Assembly: GCA_019828565.1 (NCBI GenBank)
Contig: JAHDYR010000038.1
Coordinates: forward strand, 868,001 to 932,000
Source of the DNA: Carpediemonas membranifera
Lineage: Eukaryota > Fornicata
Length of the DNA stretch: 64,000 nt
Reading direction: 5' to 3'
Positions 1 to 9,877 of this stretch are shown here, in pieces; the stretch's first letter is position 1; each line of letters opens with the position of its first letter. Under the pieces are notes generated by a model that worked only from the letters and a program-made list of their open reading frames with translations, ran no database searches and had not been told where the DNA came from. Made by a program: the position numbers and the translations under genes.

Positions 1-3000
1 GTGAACGAGGCGCGGAACACAGCACCGGCCGCACCACGGGCGAGCTCGGTCTCGAGATGGATACGGGACTTCTCGATGAAGTAGTCCTTGATGGCCGTGT
101 AGCGTGGGTTGTTCGGATCGACACCGACCTTTGCCAGGACCTTAAACTGCTTGGCGGCAAGGGCAGAGCGCTTCTTGACCCTGCGGAGGGAGACGAAGAG
201 GGCCCCGGCGCCCAGGGAGGAGGCGAGGACGGTGCCGAGGCTGGTGACGCAGATGGCGAAGATGAAGCAGCCTGCCAGACAGATGGTCACGACGAAGACG
301 CCGCCGATGACGATGAGGAAGATCGCGCAGACTGCCATAAACTGCCCGTTCGTCTGGATGACTGCGATGGGCGACATATGGGTGATGGCGAGGTTGAACT
401 CGATGGAAGTGCCCGGCGTGATGTCGGATAGCTGCTCGACCTCCTCGCCGAAGTTAAGGGTGAGCTGCTTGTCGTTCACGTCGGTCTCCTCGGTCGCCAG
501 GAAGAAGGTGATGTTGTTGGCCCCCTGCGGCGACAGGGTGTCGCTGACGAGCCCGCCGTGGAACTTGGCGGCCATCTCCGAGGGTAGGATCTGGAAACCC
601 GTGACTTGCTGCAGGAGCCCGCCCTTGAGGCTGATGATGGCGCTCTTGTCGTCGAGGTTGAACGAGTCGAGGCTGATCCAGCCAGGGTAGTTGTCTGCTC
701 CGCCATCCGGCTGGGGCGGCAGGTGCAGGGCAAGCAGCTCGTCCGTCAGGATGGTCGGCGGCATGGTGAAGTTGAAGGCGCCGAAGAACGTCTCCCCGTG
801 AACGTCGGTGTCCAGCTTGAACACAAAGTTGCCCTCCCCGTCGCCCAGGTCTGCGTCAGCCGGCACGCACAGCCAGAAGTACGTCGTCGTGTCGGTGTCA
901 TAGAGCGCAGTCAGGTCGACCCAAGACTGCACCTGAGTCGACGTGTTGGTGCGGAGGGCCGCCCAAGTCCCCGCCTGGAAGATGTCCCAGGACTTGGCGA
1001 GGGCCTCCTTGCGCTTGGCCCTGAGTATGGTCTCGCCAGCCTCACAGTGCCCGCCGTTCTCGGGGGACCCGTTGATGGTCGACTGCACCGTGAGGGTGAA
1101 GTACGTGCGGTGTGTCGTCAGCGGCGTCGGCATGGTGCCGCCAGACAGCTGTGTGTAGAATGTGCACTCGTCGCTCATCTTGCCCGAAAACATGCCGGCA
1201 GGCACCGCGAGTTCGCCGTCGTTGGCGTTCAGCCGGTAGCGGCACTGGATGGTCCCATCGACGTCGATCGCGACCGTGCTGAGTGTCGCCGAGTCGAAGT
1301 TGCCGCATGTGCCGTCGACACTGAAGGTGATCTCGTCGAGACATCCGCACTCGCTGTAGACCGCCGCCCGGTACTCCCAGGATTCGCCCTCGTCGGGCTC
1401 GTTGGTCTGAACCCCGAAGGCGCCGTACATGGGGGCGAGCATGAGCGCCTCGGTCAGGTTGAACGCGATGAAGACCTCATGCCCGTTGGGGTCGTCCCAC
1501 GTGAGGGTGTGCTGGTCAGTGCTGATCCCCATCGTCACCATGAAGGGCGCCTTGCCGTGCTGGACCCCGTCTGTGCTGTCGATGATGCCGGTCAGGGTGA
1601 CGGGGAAGAGTCCGTCGACACCGTCCACGACAGGGCTGATCGTGGGCAGGTCGTCGATGTGGGCCAGCTCCACGGCGCCGTACTGGTTCAGTGTGAAGGA
1701 GGGCGTCGCGATGAGGTACGTCTGGTAAGGCCCGCACGCGACACGGCCGAACGGGGGTGTGTGGCTGTCGGTCGAGGCCACCGACAGGTCCTCCCGGGTG
1801 ATCGTCGTGGTGGCGTACGTGTCGCCCGGACTGCCGCCAGTGACGCAGTGGCCCGCGTTGTTACCCCGGATCGTGACAGACCCGTCCGTGTGCAGCAGGG
1901 CGACGTGCTCGACACCGCCATCCACGCTTACCACGTCGTTGTCGGCGATGAGGGTCGGCGTCGTTACAACAGTGCTGGCGTCCTCGAGAGTTCTCCCCAG
2001 GATGTACGCGCGCCCGCCGGTGGCCGCCCCGGGGTTGTTCGCGGTCCTGAAGACGGTGAAGTCGTCGCCCCCACTGATGGCCGCGATGTTGAGGCTGGTG
2101 CCCTCCGTGATCACGGCGTACTCCATCTTGGTGGGGGTGTCGACGGCAGTGCCGTATGTGGCGGTGTCGCCGATCTGGCCATGCGCATTGGACCCCCAGG
2201 CGTACAGGTCGCCCCCACAGACGGCCCAGGCCGTGTCAGCCGACCCGTGGACCTCGGTGCAGTCGGTGAACCCGAAGCCGAGGTCCGTGAACGCGGTGAC
2301 CGTGGCCCCAGTGTGGCTGGTGCCGAGCAGGCCGGCGCCGTTGTCCTTCCCGCTGCCGTAAATGACGCCGTCCTGTCCGACCACCAGGGTCACTGAGTAG
2401 AACGTCGCGAAGTCCAGCACGTTGCCGTACATGCGATACGCCTCCTCCGTGGCGGCCGTCCCGCCGAGCTCGCCCTGCTCGTTGGCCCCCATGACGTACA
2501 GGTGGTTGGCGATGGTCTTGCCGACACAGTGCAGCTTCTCACTGCCGGACCCGCGGCTGTGGGCGTGGATGTTGTACTGGCAGCGGAGCTTGGTGACTAT
2601 CAGGTACTTGGTGCCGACCATACTGGCACTGGTGATGACCCCGTCCGCATCGGTGGGGAACGAGCCGTATGCAGGGGTTCCACGGTCGTCGCGGTTATCA
2701 CCGAGAACCAGCACGGTTCCATTGGCCAGGAGGAGCGTAGGGCCGAGAGTGACGTCCCTAATCTCGTTCTTATAGTCCGACAGATCCCGCCAACCCGAAA
2801 CCGTCTGACTGTCAATCACTGCGGTGCGGAACGGACCTTTGTTGGGGTTCATATTGTCTGAGGTGTGTCCAGAGGACAAGAAGAGACAAGTGTCGGAAGC
2901 ACCAACGTCCATTCCGAGATCAGCGTTGTGGTAGCCGGTGGAACCGATACCACCGAACAGATAGGCGTCTCTGCCTATTTCCCAGGCGGATACGATGGCC

Positions 3001-3038
3001 AATCCGCACAGAAGTGCGAGGATAGCCGCAGACCGCAT
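1..3038 (-). CDS. RCC1-repeat receptor-like protein kinase, 3' end beyond the window
   Basis: An open frame of at least 1012 codons runs on the minus strand from an ATG at 3038 off the left edge; an in-frame stop lies about 70 nt upstream of that ATG. The first 18 residues (MRSAAILALLCGLAIVSA) form a clear signal peptide. The ectodomain has RCC1-type blades, for example LYVMGANEQGELGG and LYAWGSNAHGQIGD, followed by a less recognisable region with cysteines. At about residue 900 there is a long hydrophobic membrane segment (FMAVCAIFLIVIGGVFVV and beyond), then a basic juxtamembrane stretch. The last residues before the edge, ELARGAAGAVFRASF, look like the glycine-rich loop of a protein kinase. 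I infer a type I receptor kinase with a beta-propeller ectodomain; the kinase core is outside the window, so kinase identity rests on this loop alone. The plus-strand open frames here are shadows. Confidence 0.72.
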   Translation of the reverse strand, partial: MRSAAILALLCGLAIVSAWEIGRDAYLFGGIGSTGYHNADLGMDVGASDTCLFLSSGHTSDNMNPNKGPFRTAVIDSQTVSGWRDLSDYKNEIRDVTLGPTLLLANGTVLVLGDNRDDRGTPAYGSFPTDADGVITSASMVGTKYLIVTKLRCQYNIHAHSRGSGSEKLHCVGKTIANHLYVMGANEQGELGGTAATEEAYRMYGNVLDFATFYSVTLVVGQDGVIYGSGKDNGAGLLGTSHTGATVTAFTDLGFGFTDCTEVHGSADTAWAVCGGDLYAWGSNAHGQIGDTATYGTAVDTPTKMEYAVITEGTSLNIAAISGGDDFTVFRTANNPGAATGGRAYILGRTLEDASTVVTTPTLIADNDVVSVDGGVEHVALLHTDGSVTIRGNNAGHCVTGGSPGDTYATTTITREDLSVASTDSHTPPFGRVACGPYQTYLIATPSFTLNQYGAVELAHIDDLPTISPVVDGVDGLFPVTLTGIIDSTDGVQHGKAPFMVTMGISTDQHTLTWDDPNGHEVFIAFNLTEALMLAPMYGAFGVQTNEPDEGESWEYRAAVYSECGCLDEITFSVDGTCGNFDSATLSTVAIDVDGTIQCRYRLNANDGELAVPAGMFSGKMSDECTFYTQLSGGTMPTPLTTHRTYFTLTVQSTINGSPENGGHCEAGETILRAKRKEALAKSWDIFQAGTWAALRTNTSTQVQSWVDLTALYDTDTTTYFWLCVPADADLGDGEGNFVFKLDTDVHGETFFGAFNFTMPPTILTDELLALHLPPQPDGGADNYPGWISLDSFNLDDKSAIISLKGGLLQQVTGFQILPSEMAAKFHGGLVSDTLSPQGANNITFFLATEETDVNDKQLTLNFGEEVEQLSDITPGTSIEFNLAITHMSPIAVIQTNGQFMAVCAIFLIVIGGVFVVTICLAGCFIFAICVTSLGTVLASSLGAGALFVSLRRVKKRSALAAKQFKVLAKVGVDPNNPRYTAIKDYFIEKSRIHLETELARGAAGAVFRASF

Positions 3039-3340
3039 GTGCTGTTCAATCTCGACTGTGGCACGAGTCGGGAGATCCCATATCGAGGCCGTCCGGAAGT
3101 CACGATGTCATTGGCGCCGAGAGCATGCAGTAGCGCTGTCGCTCGTTGTCCTGGCGGGGTTTTGGTCTCTTTCGCCCTGTCCGAGGCTCGAGAGCATGGG
3201 TCTGGAGGGCTTCTCGGAACGGTACTGTAACCTACCTCACAAAGTGTTTACGCCAACCTATACCGTCCTACTGCCCCATTTCGCACATTGTGCCCAGCCC
3301 GCAGGTTAGCGCGACTCGCATGTGGTATTTAGACTCAACA
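3039..3340. other. Intergenic upstream region of the receptor kinase
   Basis: No gene is visible. This is the 5' flank of the minus-strand receptor kinase and the left flank of the Fanzor1 insertion. The start of a dispersed 33-bp repeat (3328-3361) lies at its right end. Confidence 0.4.
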
Positions 3341-3361
3341 ATTCTAATCCTGCGCAGCACA
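3328..3361 (+). repeat. Dispersed 33-34-bp repeat, left flank of Fanzor1
   Basis: Reads tttagactcaacaattctaa followed by tcctgcgcagcaca. A copy with two mismatches lies inverted at 30866-30899. Its first part (gactcaacaattctaatcc) recurs at 19007-19025. Its last 21 bp recur exactly at 19159-19179, making a direct repeat that flanks the Fanzor1 region. It could be a target-site duplication of a promoter-like sequence or an element end. Confidence 0.6.
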
Positions 3362-3698
3362 CTACCTCCACTCACCCACATCAGCCCTCGTCTGTGCCAT
3401 CGGGCTTTCGTGCTTTCAGTCGTCGGTCTGTACGAAAAGATGCGTCGTCTGTCATCCATCGTCTGTGTCGAACGCTGCTGTCTTCTTTCGCGTCTGTGCT
3501 CGTCTGTTACGCGCTCATCTGTCGTCCATTGCCGGCGTCTGAAGCTCATGTCGTCTTCGTCATCTTAGTCTGTTGTGAGAGACACTAGTGGTCGAAAGCG
3601 GTTGTAACTAGTAGTAAAGACGCTTTGTGTTGTATGATGCTGGTTTCTTGTGTTTTGAGGTATGCTGCTAGCTGATGAACCCTGAAAAGAAATGATCG

Positions 3699-5695
3699 AT
3701 GCAGGCAGCTCAATATACTCCGATGCCTTCCAAGATATACACGGTGAAGGCTTCCGTTAACAAGGCCATTGGCGAGATTAACGGTGGAGGCGATAACAAC
3801 GCGCCGCGCCGCGGCGAGGAAATCTTGAACCCGGCATGCGTTCTTTCACGCAGGCTAAGTACACATGCCTGCTTGCGTGCGTCTCTGCATCTGCGCACGC
3901 GTTGACCCCACCGAGGACGGTCAACCTGTTCGACCAGGAGGTCCTCAAGCAGATCGTCAGCATTGCTCAGCAAAAGGTGTCGAAGGCAAAGGCAGCGGAT
4001 CGGTGCAGGTGGATTGGCGACCTGGCGATGTGGAGGGACCCTGACATAATCCCACTCGTCCAGGACTTCGTCACGGCTTATAGCTACATTGGCTTGTGCA
4101 AGCCATTTGACACCTGGTTGGGCGAGTACTCCACAGCCACCCGGGTCTGGCTCTCGCGCGCGTCACCCGGGTACCTGACCCGTCTTCGTGCTGGATTAGA
4201 ACGGGTGCGTCCGCTCCTCCATGATCGGCCAGGTGTTCGACAGGATTTTCTCGACACCCTAGGCGAGCTCGACACTGAGGTTGCCGCCATAGCCGCCGAT
4301 CATCATCAAAAATACATGCATTGCCCGAGGGGCAACGGGTGGGTCGCACTGATACCGTGGCCGAGGCCCTCGTCGGCGTGCTGTCGTGCGTCACGCGCAT
4401 GAGTGCTGCAGTGACCAAGCTGGTCACACTCACTCGTGCCGTGAACCTCGAGCTCAGTCAGGCCCTGCCAGAGCCGAAGCTCGTTCCGTTCGTGCCGATG
4501 GCACCGGTCAAGCCTGGGTTCATGACCATCGAGTACGGTTATATGTCGCTCACCCCAGCGATGAAGAGGCGCCTGCGTGTGCACGTGAATTGGTCAGCAA
4601 CCAAGAATTTGACCGACGAGCAGGTGGCTGAACACGAGCGTGATCACGGCGACATCACCAAGCTCCACAGAGTGCTCTCCGTGAAGACAGACGGGGTCTC
4701 TGTTGCTGTGACGGTTTGGGTGGGTCGCGAGAAATACCGTGGCGGTCGGGTGGCTGACCGGCCCACGTACAAAAAGGGTAGCAGCAACAAGCGGGCTCGG
4801 CTCGGTCAGGATGACGCCGAGGCTACTCCTGCCCCGGACATTCAAGCTCGCATGGGCTTCGACCCTGGTGCTCGGTCGCTGGGTGGCTACACGATCCGCC
4901 GCCCAGACGGGCAGAGTGTATCTGGCGTACTCGCTAAGTGTGGCTACACTGCCACCCCCTCTTTCCGCGTGAATATGAGCGCAGCATCGTTCAAAACGAC
5001 AAGTCTAGAGGCTCTCAAACAGTCGATTAGGTTTGTCCATGAGAACATCATCAACGAGGGGACGAGAAAGTGTTTCCGCCGTGCGACTTTTGCCAATCAC
5101 CGTCTGCGCCTGAAGCACTTCGCCCGGGCTGGACGTTAACTCCTGGATGATCTCGGCGGGCGCCCCCCGGAGCCCATTCATCTCGAAGTCGCGTATGGGG
5201 CTGTGTAGTCAGTATTAATATCTACCAATATCCCTGGGAGGGTCCAAACCTCTTTTTACTCGTAAACTCTTTCTCTTCCAAACCACAGCTGCACTGTTCG
5301 GTTCCGCCGGCACTCCCTCCTGTGCTCCGTACCACCGCTTTGCTCGAGCTCTCCCTGGCATCATGCTCCGGCACAACGTCGTCGTGACTGTCACGATGGT
5401 CTCCGAATTTCGCACTTCCATCGTGTGCCCACACTGCAAAGCACACTTCAGACGTGTGGTGCACACACACCGCACCATGCTCTACCAGAATCCCGCGTGC
5501 GAGGGAGCTCCATGGCGCGTTGAACGGCTTCGTCGGCATCCTGAGCACAGAGACACACTTCTCAATCTCTCTCACCGAGATAAGAGCGCCAGCGAGAACA
5601 TCCTTTGGTGCACCTATGATGCAACTTCAGATCAGATAGAGCAATCTCCTTTCCACTACGACTCCCAGAGAGGTGCTCTTCCTCGCTATCATTAA
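3699..5695 (+). pseudogene. Fanzor1: broken TnpB-like RNA-guided nuclease
   Basis: Fanzor proteins are eukaryotic relatives of TnpB with a RuvC-like domain and a C4 zinc finger. The N-terminus (from ATG 3699 or 3723, SKIYTVKASVNKAI) matches Fanzor2 (TSIYTVKFSISSIL). Pieces then continue in three frames: about 3836-4340, 4321-5139 and 5288-5695. RuvC-I is GFDPGARSLGG near 4854, and the C-terminus has FRTSIVCPHC and LSHRDKSASENIL, the family's TS-xx-C4-RD pattern. Breaks: two frame changes in the N-terminal part, a TAA nonsense codon at 5137-5139, a solo LTR at 5204-5287 that splits the RuvC region, and a third zinc cysteine replaced (MLYQNPAC here, MRCHNPNC in Fanzor2). It is certainly inactive as written. 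Confidence 0.82.
5204..5287 (+). repeat. Solo 84-bp gypsy LTR inside Fanzor1
   Basis: Identical over all 84 bp (TGTAGTCAGT to CCAAACCACA) to the two LTRs at 5714-5797 and 18823-18906. It is flanked by its own 4-bp duplication, GCTG (5200-5203 and 5288-5291). It is therefore a separate insertion that later lost its interior by LTR-LTR recombination. It interrupts the Fanzor1 frame between LEVAYGA and ALFGSAG. Confidence 0.92.
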
Positions 5696-5713
5696 CTTGC
5701 TAAGTTGAGCAAG

Positions 5714-5797
5714 TGTAGTCAGTATTAATATCTACCAATATCCCTGGGAGGGTCCAAACCTCTTTTTACTCGTAAACTCTTTCTCTTCCAAACCACA
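5714..5797 (+). repeat. gypsy1 5' LTR
   Basis: 84 bp, starts TGTAGTC and ends ACCACA (TG...CA), identical to the 3' LTR and to the solo copy. Preceded by target duplication CAAG. Very short for a Ty3/gypsy LTR. Confidence 0.93.
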
Positions 5798-5813
5798 GTA
5801 CTAGTACTTACCT

Positions 5814-6674
5814 ATGGGTAGAGAACAGAAAAAACAAGCGCCGCTCCTGAAAGAGGCAACATTCAGCGCTTTCGTAGCTTTTACGACGTCACTGCGTGAC
5901 TTTAAGGCTAGAGGAGGTAAGGCGAAGCTCCGCAAGCTTATAAGCCCGGAGATCCAGTCCTATGCATCACAAGTGCTAGGCTTAGAGACCCTAGAGGAGG
6001 TTCCGCTTCCTCAGGGTGACCAACATGACGACGAACCTTCCACTTCATCACGCAAGCTCAGAGAGAAGATCATCATGCAGCGACTCGCCGCTGCCTTGCG
6101 CCCCACCAGAAAGGAACAATGCCTGAACCTTATCAGGCTGCGCATCGCGGCGTTCACGCCGCTCGAGGTGTCGAAGCTCAACTCGCAGTTCAACACCTTG
6201 TTGGAGTGCCTTAACATGGACGAGGATGACACCATTCGTGAAGCCTACTTGCGGGCCTTTGCTGTGAAGGGCCAATCCCTCTACTACAGACTGAAGGAGC
6301 AGACTGAGGGTTGCTCACTGGCGGAGACCCAGCAATACACCATGAAGACGGCACGCGACGTAGCCGAGTCGGCTGAGTACCTTGCTCCGTTCACCGAGGC
6401 GATCCGCTCCGATCAGTCGCGCCGTCCGACAGCGCCCGTGCCAGGCGCCCATCCGCAACGCGGCCAGAGCCGTAACCAGCGCGACCGTCGTGACCGCCGA
6501 GATGACCGCCGAGACCGCCCCTACGACCGTCGTGACCGCCCGCATGACCATCACCGCCCGGACAAGCGGTCCCGCGATCGGGCTCGCCCTACCAGCACGA
6601 CCCCAACCTGTTACAACTGCGGGGGGCAAGGGCCATTTCAGCCCCGAGTGCCGGAAGCCCAAGTCCAAGTGTGA
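5814..6674 (+). CDS. gag: gypsy1 Gag
   Basis: Starts at ATG 5814 (MGREQKKQAPLLKEA), 16 nt downstream of the 5' LTR. The protein is mostly helical and basic, with an RD-rich linker (RRDRRDDRRDRPYDRRDRP) typical of nucleocapsid linkers, then CYNCGG, the start of a CCHC zinc knuckle. The frame then leaves the knuckle at a run of six G (6621-6626). The +1-related frame continues it as GHFSPEC and a second knuckle CEKCGREGHKREFC. Either a single extra G broke a continuous Gag-Pol or this is a frameshift site between gag and pol. The second is less likely because the break falls inside the zinc finger. Confidence 0.85.
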   Translation: MGREQKKQAPLLKEATFSAFVAFTTSLRDFKARGGKAKLRKLISPEIQSYASQVLGLETLEEVPLPQGDQHDDEPSTSSRKLREKIIMQRLAAALRPTRKEQCLNLIRLRIAAFTPLEVSKLNSQFNTLLECLNMDEDDTIREAYLRAFAVKGQSLYYRLKEQTEGCSLAETQQYTMKTARDVAESAEYLAPFTEAIRSDQSRRPTAPVPGAHPQRGQSRNQRDRRDRRDDRRDRPYDRRDRPHDHHRPDKRSRDRARPTSTTPTCYNCGGQGPFQPRVPEAQVQV

Positions 6675-9516
6675 GAAGTGCGGGCGCGAGGGCCACAAGA
6701 GAGAGTTCTGTGACCGTATAAAGGTCCAGAACTATTCTTATTTGTCTTGTTTCGCGGCGTCTAGCAAACGCAGAGCGCAGGCTCTTCCGATTGTGTCAGG
6801 ATCCATATACAGGACCAGCGCAGAGTCGATGTTGTTCGACTGTGGCGCGTCAGCAACCTTCATATCGCCGCAAGTGGCCGAGAGGTCCGGCGAAAAGATC
6901 CTGCATTGTGACCCGGTCGAGGTGACGACACCGGCTGGAGTCATCACAGTCGACCAGACTATTTCCACCGAAGTAACCTTTGCCAAATCAGCTCTGGTCC
7001 CCCGTGGGTGCACCTTTACTACTCGTGCGTACCTCCTACCCTCAGAGTACGATCTAATCATTGGGTACCCTGATATGGTCACCCTGGGGATCCTTCCTCA
7101 GATTGACGACTGCGAGGAGTCTGACGCCAATGACGCCGAGCAGGCTGAAGACGTCTCAACGGTCATTACTCCCCAGAAGTTGAGCCTATTCACCTTGTCT
7201 GACAAGTCGTCTTCCCTTCAGGACAGACTGCTCGCGCGGTTTGTCGGCCTGTTCGAGGACAGAGTAGGGCGTCCGAGTAAGCTCATCCCTTACGATCTAG
7301 TCTTGTCTGATGATGAACCCGTCTTTAGCCGCGAGTTCTTCATGCCGCCGGAGAAGAAGACACTTCTCCAGGAACACCTTGACGACCTGTCCCGACATGG
7401 CTTCATCCAGCCATCAGCATCGGCTTACTCCTCACCGGCATTCTTGGTCCCAAAGGGGAAGGACCGTACCCGGTTCGTTATCGACTTCCGTTTGGTCAAC
7501 GCGAAGACTCCCCCGTTCAACTACCCTATCCCGATCATAGAGGATTGTCTAGCTAAGCTCAGGGGTAATACCATCTTTGCTACGCTCGACTGCAAGGCCG
7601 GCTACCATCAGGTGGCACTGACGGACCGTTCTCGTCCTCTGACCGCCTTCGGGACTCCCCTTGGACGGTTTGAGTACACGACTATGCCCTTTGGTCTGCG
7701 TAACGCTGGTTCTCATTTCCAGTGGGCCATGGAGCAGGCTTTCTCCGACCTGATCTCGGCAGGGAAGTGCCTTATTTACATCGATGACATTATTGTCATG
7801 GGTCGGGACGAGCCTTCCTACATAAGGAACCTATGGGACGTCCTGAAACGTTGCCAAGAGTATGACCTACACCTAGGTCGCGATAAGTGCGTCTTCGCCG
7901 CGGCTGAGGTCGAGTTCCTGGGTCGACTCGTGTCCGGAGACACCGTGAGGATTGCCGAAGACCGCATCGACGACATTAAGAAGCTGAAACTACCGACCAG
8001 CAAGCGGTCCGCACAGGCACTCGTCGGTTTCCTCAATTATTTCCGTGACTTCGTGCCCAACTTCGCGTCCCGAGCTCATCCTCTGTTGCAGGTGTCGGCT
8101 GGCAAGGCCGAACCCGGTGGGCCGGGTCAGCAAGCGGCCCTGGGCGACGTTATCGCCGAGCTCCTTAAGCGGGTCTCCCTCGTTCACTTCAAGACGGACG
8201 CGACACATGTCCTCATGACCGATGCCTCAGACGTGGGATGCGGCGCCGTATTACTACAGGACGGGCAGCCGATCGCTTTCATGTCCCACGCATTCTCCGC
8301 GGTCCAGACTAGGTGGAGTACCACAGAGCAGGAAGCCTACGCAATCATCCTGGCCGTCCAGCGTTGGCGGAAATTCCTCTCGTGGACGCACTTTACCATC
8401 CGTACTGATCACCGCAACCTGCTGTTCATGGCCAAGTCCATCAACCCCAAGGTCCGTAGATGGTACGACCAACTAGCTGACCTCGATTTCACCATACGTC
8501 ACGTTCCGGGTGTTGACAACGGGGCAGCAGATGGCCTTTCTCGCGTGTTCGCTAACACCCTCGATACCCAAGTCGCGGACAGGCTGCAGAAGGCGCATCA
8601 CTTCGCCGGGGCTCACTTGTCCGCCTGGGCGACCAAGAACCTTCTTCGAGACTGGGGCGTACGTGTCCGCCAGAAGGACGTGGACGACTATATCGCCAAG
8701 TGCCCAATATGCCAGTTAAGGCGTAAGCCCCCGGCCTCTTCCGATGCGGGTTTGCACACCGCGGTCGAGCACCCCTTCGACCGAGTGGCCATGGACACTA
8801 TGTCCGCTACCTCGTGCACGGTCGACGGCACGACCTATAAGTATATCCTCGTTGTAATAGACATGTGCTCACGTTGGACTGAGCTTGTCCCGCTCCAGAC
8901 TACCCGAGCGGTCGAGACGTCCAGGGCGTTTGTCAATAACTGGGTCCTCCGATACGGCGTACCGAAGGTACTGCAGACGGATGGAGGATCCCAGTTCGTC
9001 AACGCAGTCTTTAACGACCTGAGTGCCCGACTCGGGTTTACAACGAGAAAGACGACGGCTCATCATCCCCAGTCGAATGGGTTAGTAGAGCGAGCGAATG
9101 TGTCGGTTAAGTCCATCCTGACAGCACGTCGTTACCAGTTTAGATCCAATGATTGGGTCCACAGCTTACCGATTGCCCAATACCTTGTTAACTCGACCCC
9201 TCGAGTCCCTACTCGACTCTCCCCAGCCGAGATCCTGTATGGCACCGAGATGCGAGTGCCAAAGGACATTACCGTTATCGCGCCGGGTGAGACGTATATC
9301 GTTGACCAGCAAGAGGACTGGCTGTCCGAGGCCAAGGCGTACCGGCTCATGGCTGCCGAGCGCATTAAGAGCAAGCGGCTCCTACAGCAGTACAGGCCGG
9401 ACGCCCGTGCCACGGTTTCGACTCCGTACGTCCTGGTGGCTTACCCCGACAGACCACCCGACAAATTCGCCGCCGGCCTGCGTGGCCCAATGGCACTAGT
9501 GTCTTTGAGTTTTTGA
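6622..9516 (+). CDS. pol: gypsy1 Pol, truncated by LINE insertion
   Basis: After the zinc knuckles come a retropepsin with LFDCGASATFIS, a reverse transcriptase (FVIDFRLVN, LDCKAGYHQV, TTMPFGLRNA, catalytic YIDD in CLIYIDDIIV), an RNase H (MTDASDVGCGAVLL, TTEQEAYAI, TDHRN) and an integrase with HH-CC zinc finger (CPICQLRRK) and DDE residues in AMDTMSA, LQTDGGSQF and HPQSNGLVERAN. The frame is intact to 9503 (PMALVS), where the LINE begins; the last residues SLSF are LINE tail. The rest of the protein, with the chromodomain, resumes at 16661. The encoded enzymes make and integrate the element cDNA. Confidence 0.93.
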   Translation, partial: GGKGHFSPECRKPKSKCEKCGREGHKREFCDRIKVQNYSYLSCFAASSKRRAQALPIVSGSIYRTSAESMLFDCGASATFISPQVAERSGEKILHCDPVEVTTPAGVITVDQTISTEVTFAKSALVPRGCTFTTRAYLLPSEYDLIIGYPDMVTLGILPQIDDCEESDANDAEQAEDVSTVITPQKLSLFTLSDKSSSLQDRLLARFVGLFEDRVGRPSKLIPYDLVLSDDEPVFSREFFMPPEKKTLLQEHLDDLSRHGFIQPSASAYSSPAFLVPKGKDRTRFVIDFRLVNAKTPPFNYPIPIIEDCLAKLRGNTIFATLDCKAGYHQVALTDRSRPLTAFGTPLGRFEYTTMPFGLRNAGSHFQWAMEQAFSDLISAGKCLIYIDDIIVMGRDEPSYIRNLWDVLKRCQEYDLHLGRDKCVFAAAEVEFLGRLVSGDTVRIAEDRIDDIKKLKLPTSKRSAQALVGFLNYFRDFVPNFASRAHPLLQVSAGKAEPGGPGQQAALGDVIAELLKRVSLVHFKTDATHVLMTDASDVGCGAVLLQDGQPIAFMSHAFSAVQTRWSTTEQEAYAIILAVQRWRKFLSWTHFTIRTDHRNLLFMAKSINPKVRRWYDQLADLDFTIRHVPGVDNGAADGLSRVFANTLDTQVADRLQKAHHFAGAHLSAWATKNLLRDWGVRVRQKDVDDYIAKCPICQLRRKPPASSDAGLHTAVEHPFDRVAMDTMSATSCTVDGTTYKYILVVIDMCSRWTELVPLQTTRAVETSRAFVNNWVLRYGVPKVLQTDGGSQFVNAVFNDLSARLGFTTRKTTAHHPQSNGLVERANVSVKSILTARRYQFRSNDWVHSLPIAQYLVNSTPRVPTRLSPAEILYGTEMRVPKDITVIAPGETYIVDQQEDWLSEAKAYRLMAAERIKSKRLLQQYRPDARATVSTPYVLVAYPDRPPDKFAAGLRGPMALVSLSF
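9489..9503. repeat. LINE target-site duplication, left copy
   Basis: aatggcactagtgtc, repeated exactly at 16646-16660. The two copies define the LINE borders inside gypsy1 pol. Confidence 0.95.
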
Positions 9517-9530
9517 GTTTTTGAGTTTAT
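9504..9530 (-). repeat. LINE 3' simple-repeat tail
   Basis: On the plus strand the sequence is tttgagtttttgagtttttg followed by agtttat, so the LINE ends in tandem CTCAAAAA units on its sense strand. Such microsatellite tails occur in several LINE clades and probably mark target-primed reverse transcription. Confidence 0.8.
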
Positions 9531-9877
9531 TTTTTGATACAGTGCCGGGGTGTCCACCTCCAGGCACTGGCCACAACCCGAGCCAGACGAGCGGTGATCA
9601 GCCGCAGGAGGGCAACGGTTCTCATAACATTGGAAGCCAGAGCTGCGGCGCCCAAGAGTACTGTTCTGAAGCTGCAGGGAGAGGAGGGCCTAAAACCCCT
9701 TCGAAGAAGGGTAAAAAGATGACCCACGCGGGTCGGCCAGCTCACAACTTCCAGCTCTTGGCGCTGCGGGACTCTGTGCTCCGAGCCCGATGGGGCTCCC
9801 TCAGGACGATGATCGAGGAGGTCCTGAGACCGGGGAGGACGGTGGCGTTTTCCTATGTAAGCGAGGGAACCTACCAG

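Noticed and set aside
606-2396. A 596-codon plus-strand open frame
   Set aside because: It is the exact antisense of the receptor-kinase codons, starts with TTG and encodes compositionally odd sequence with no motifs.
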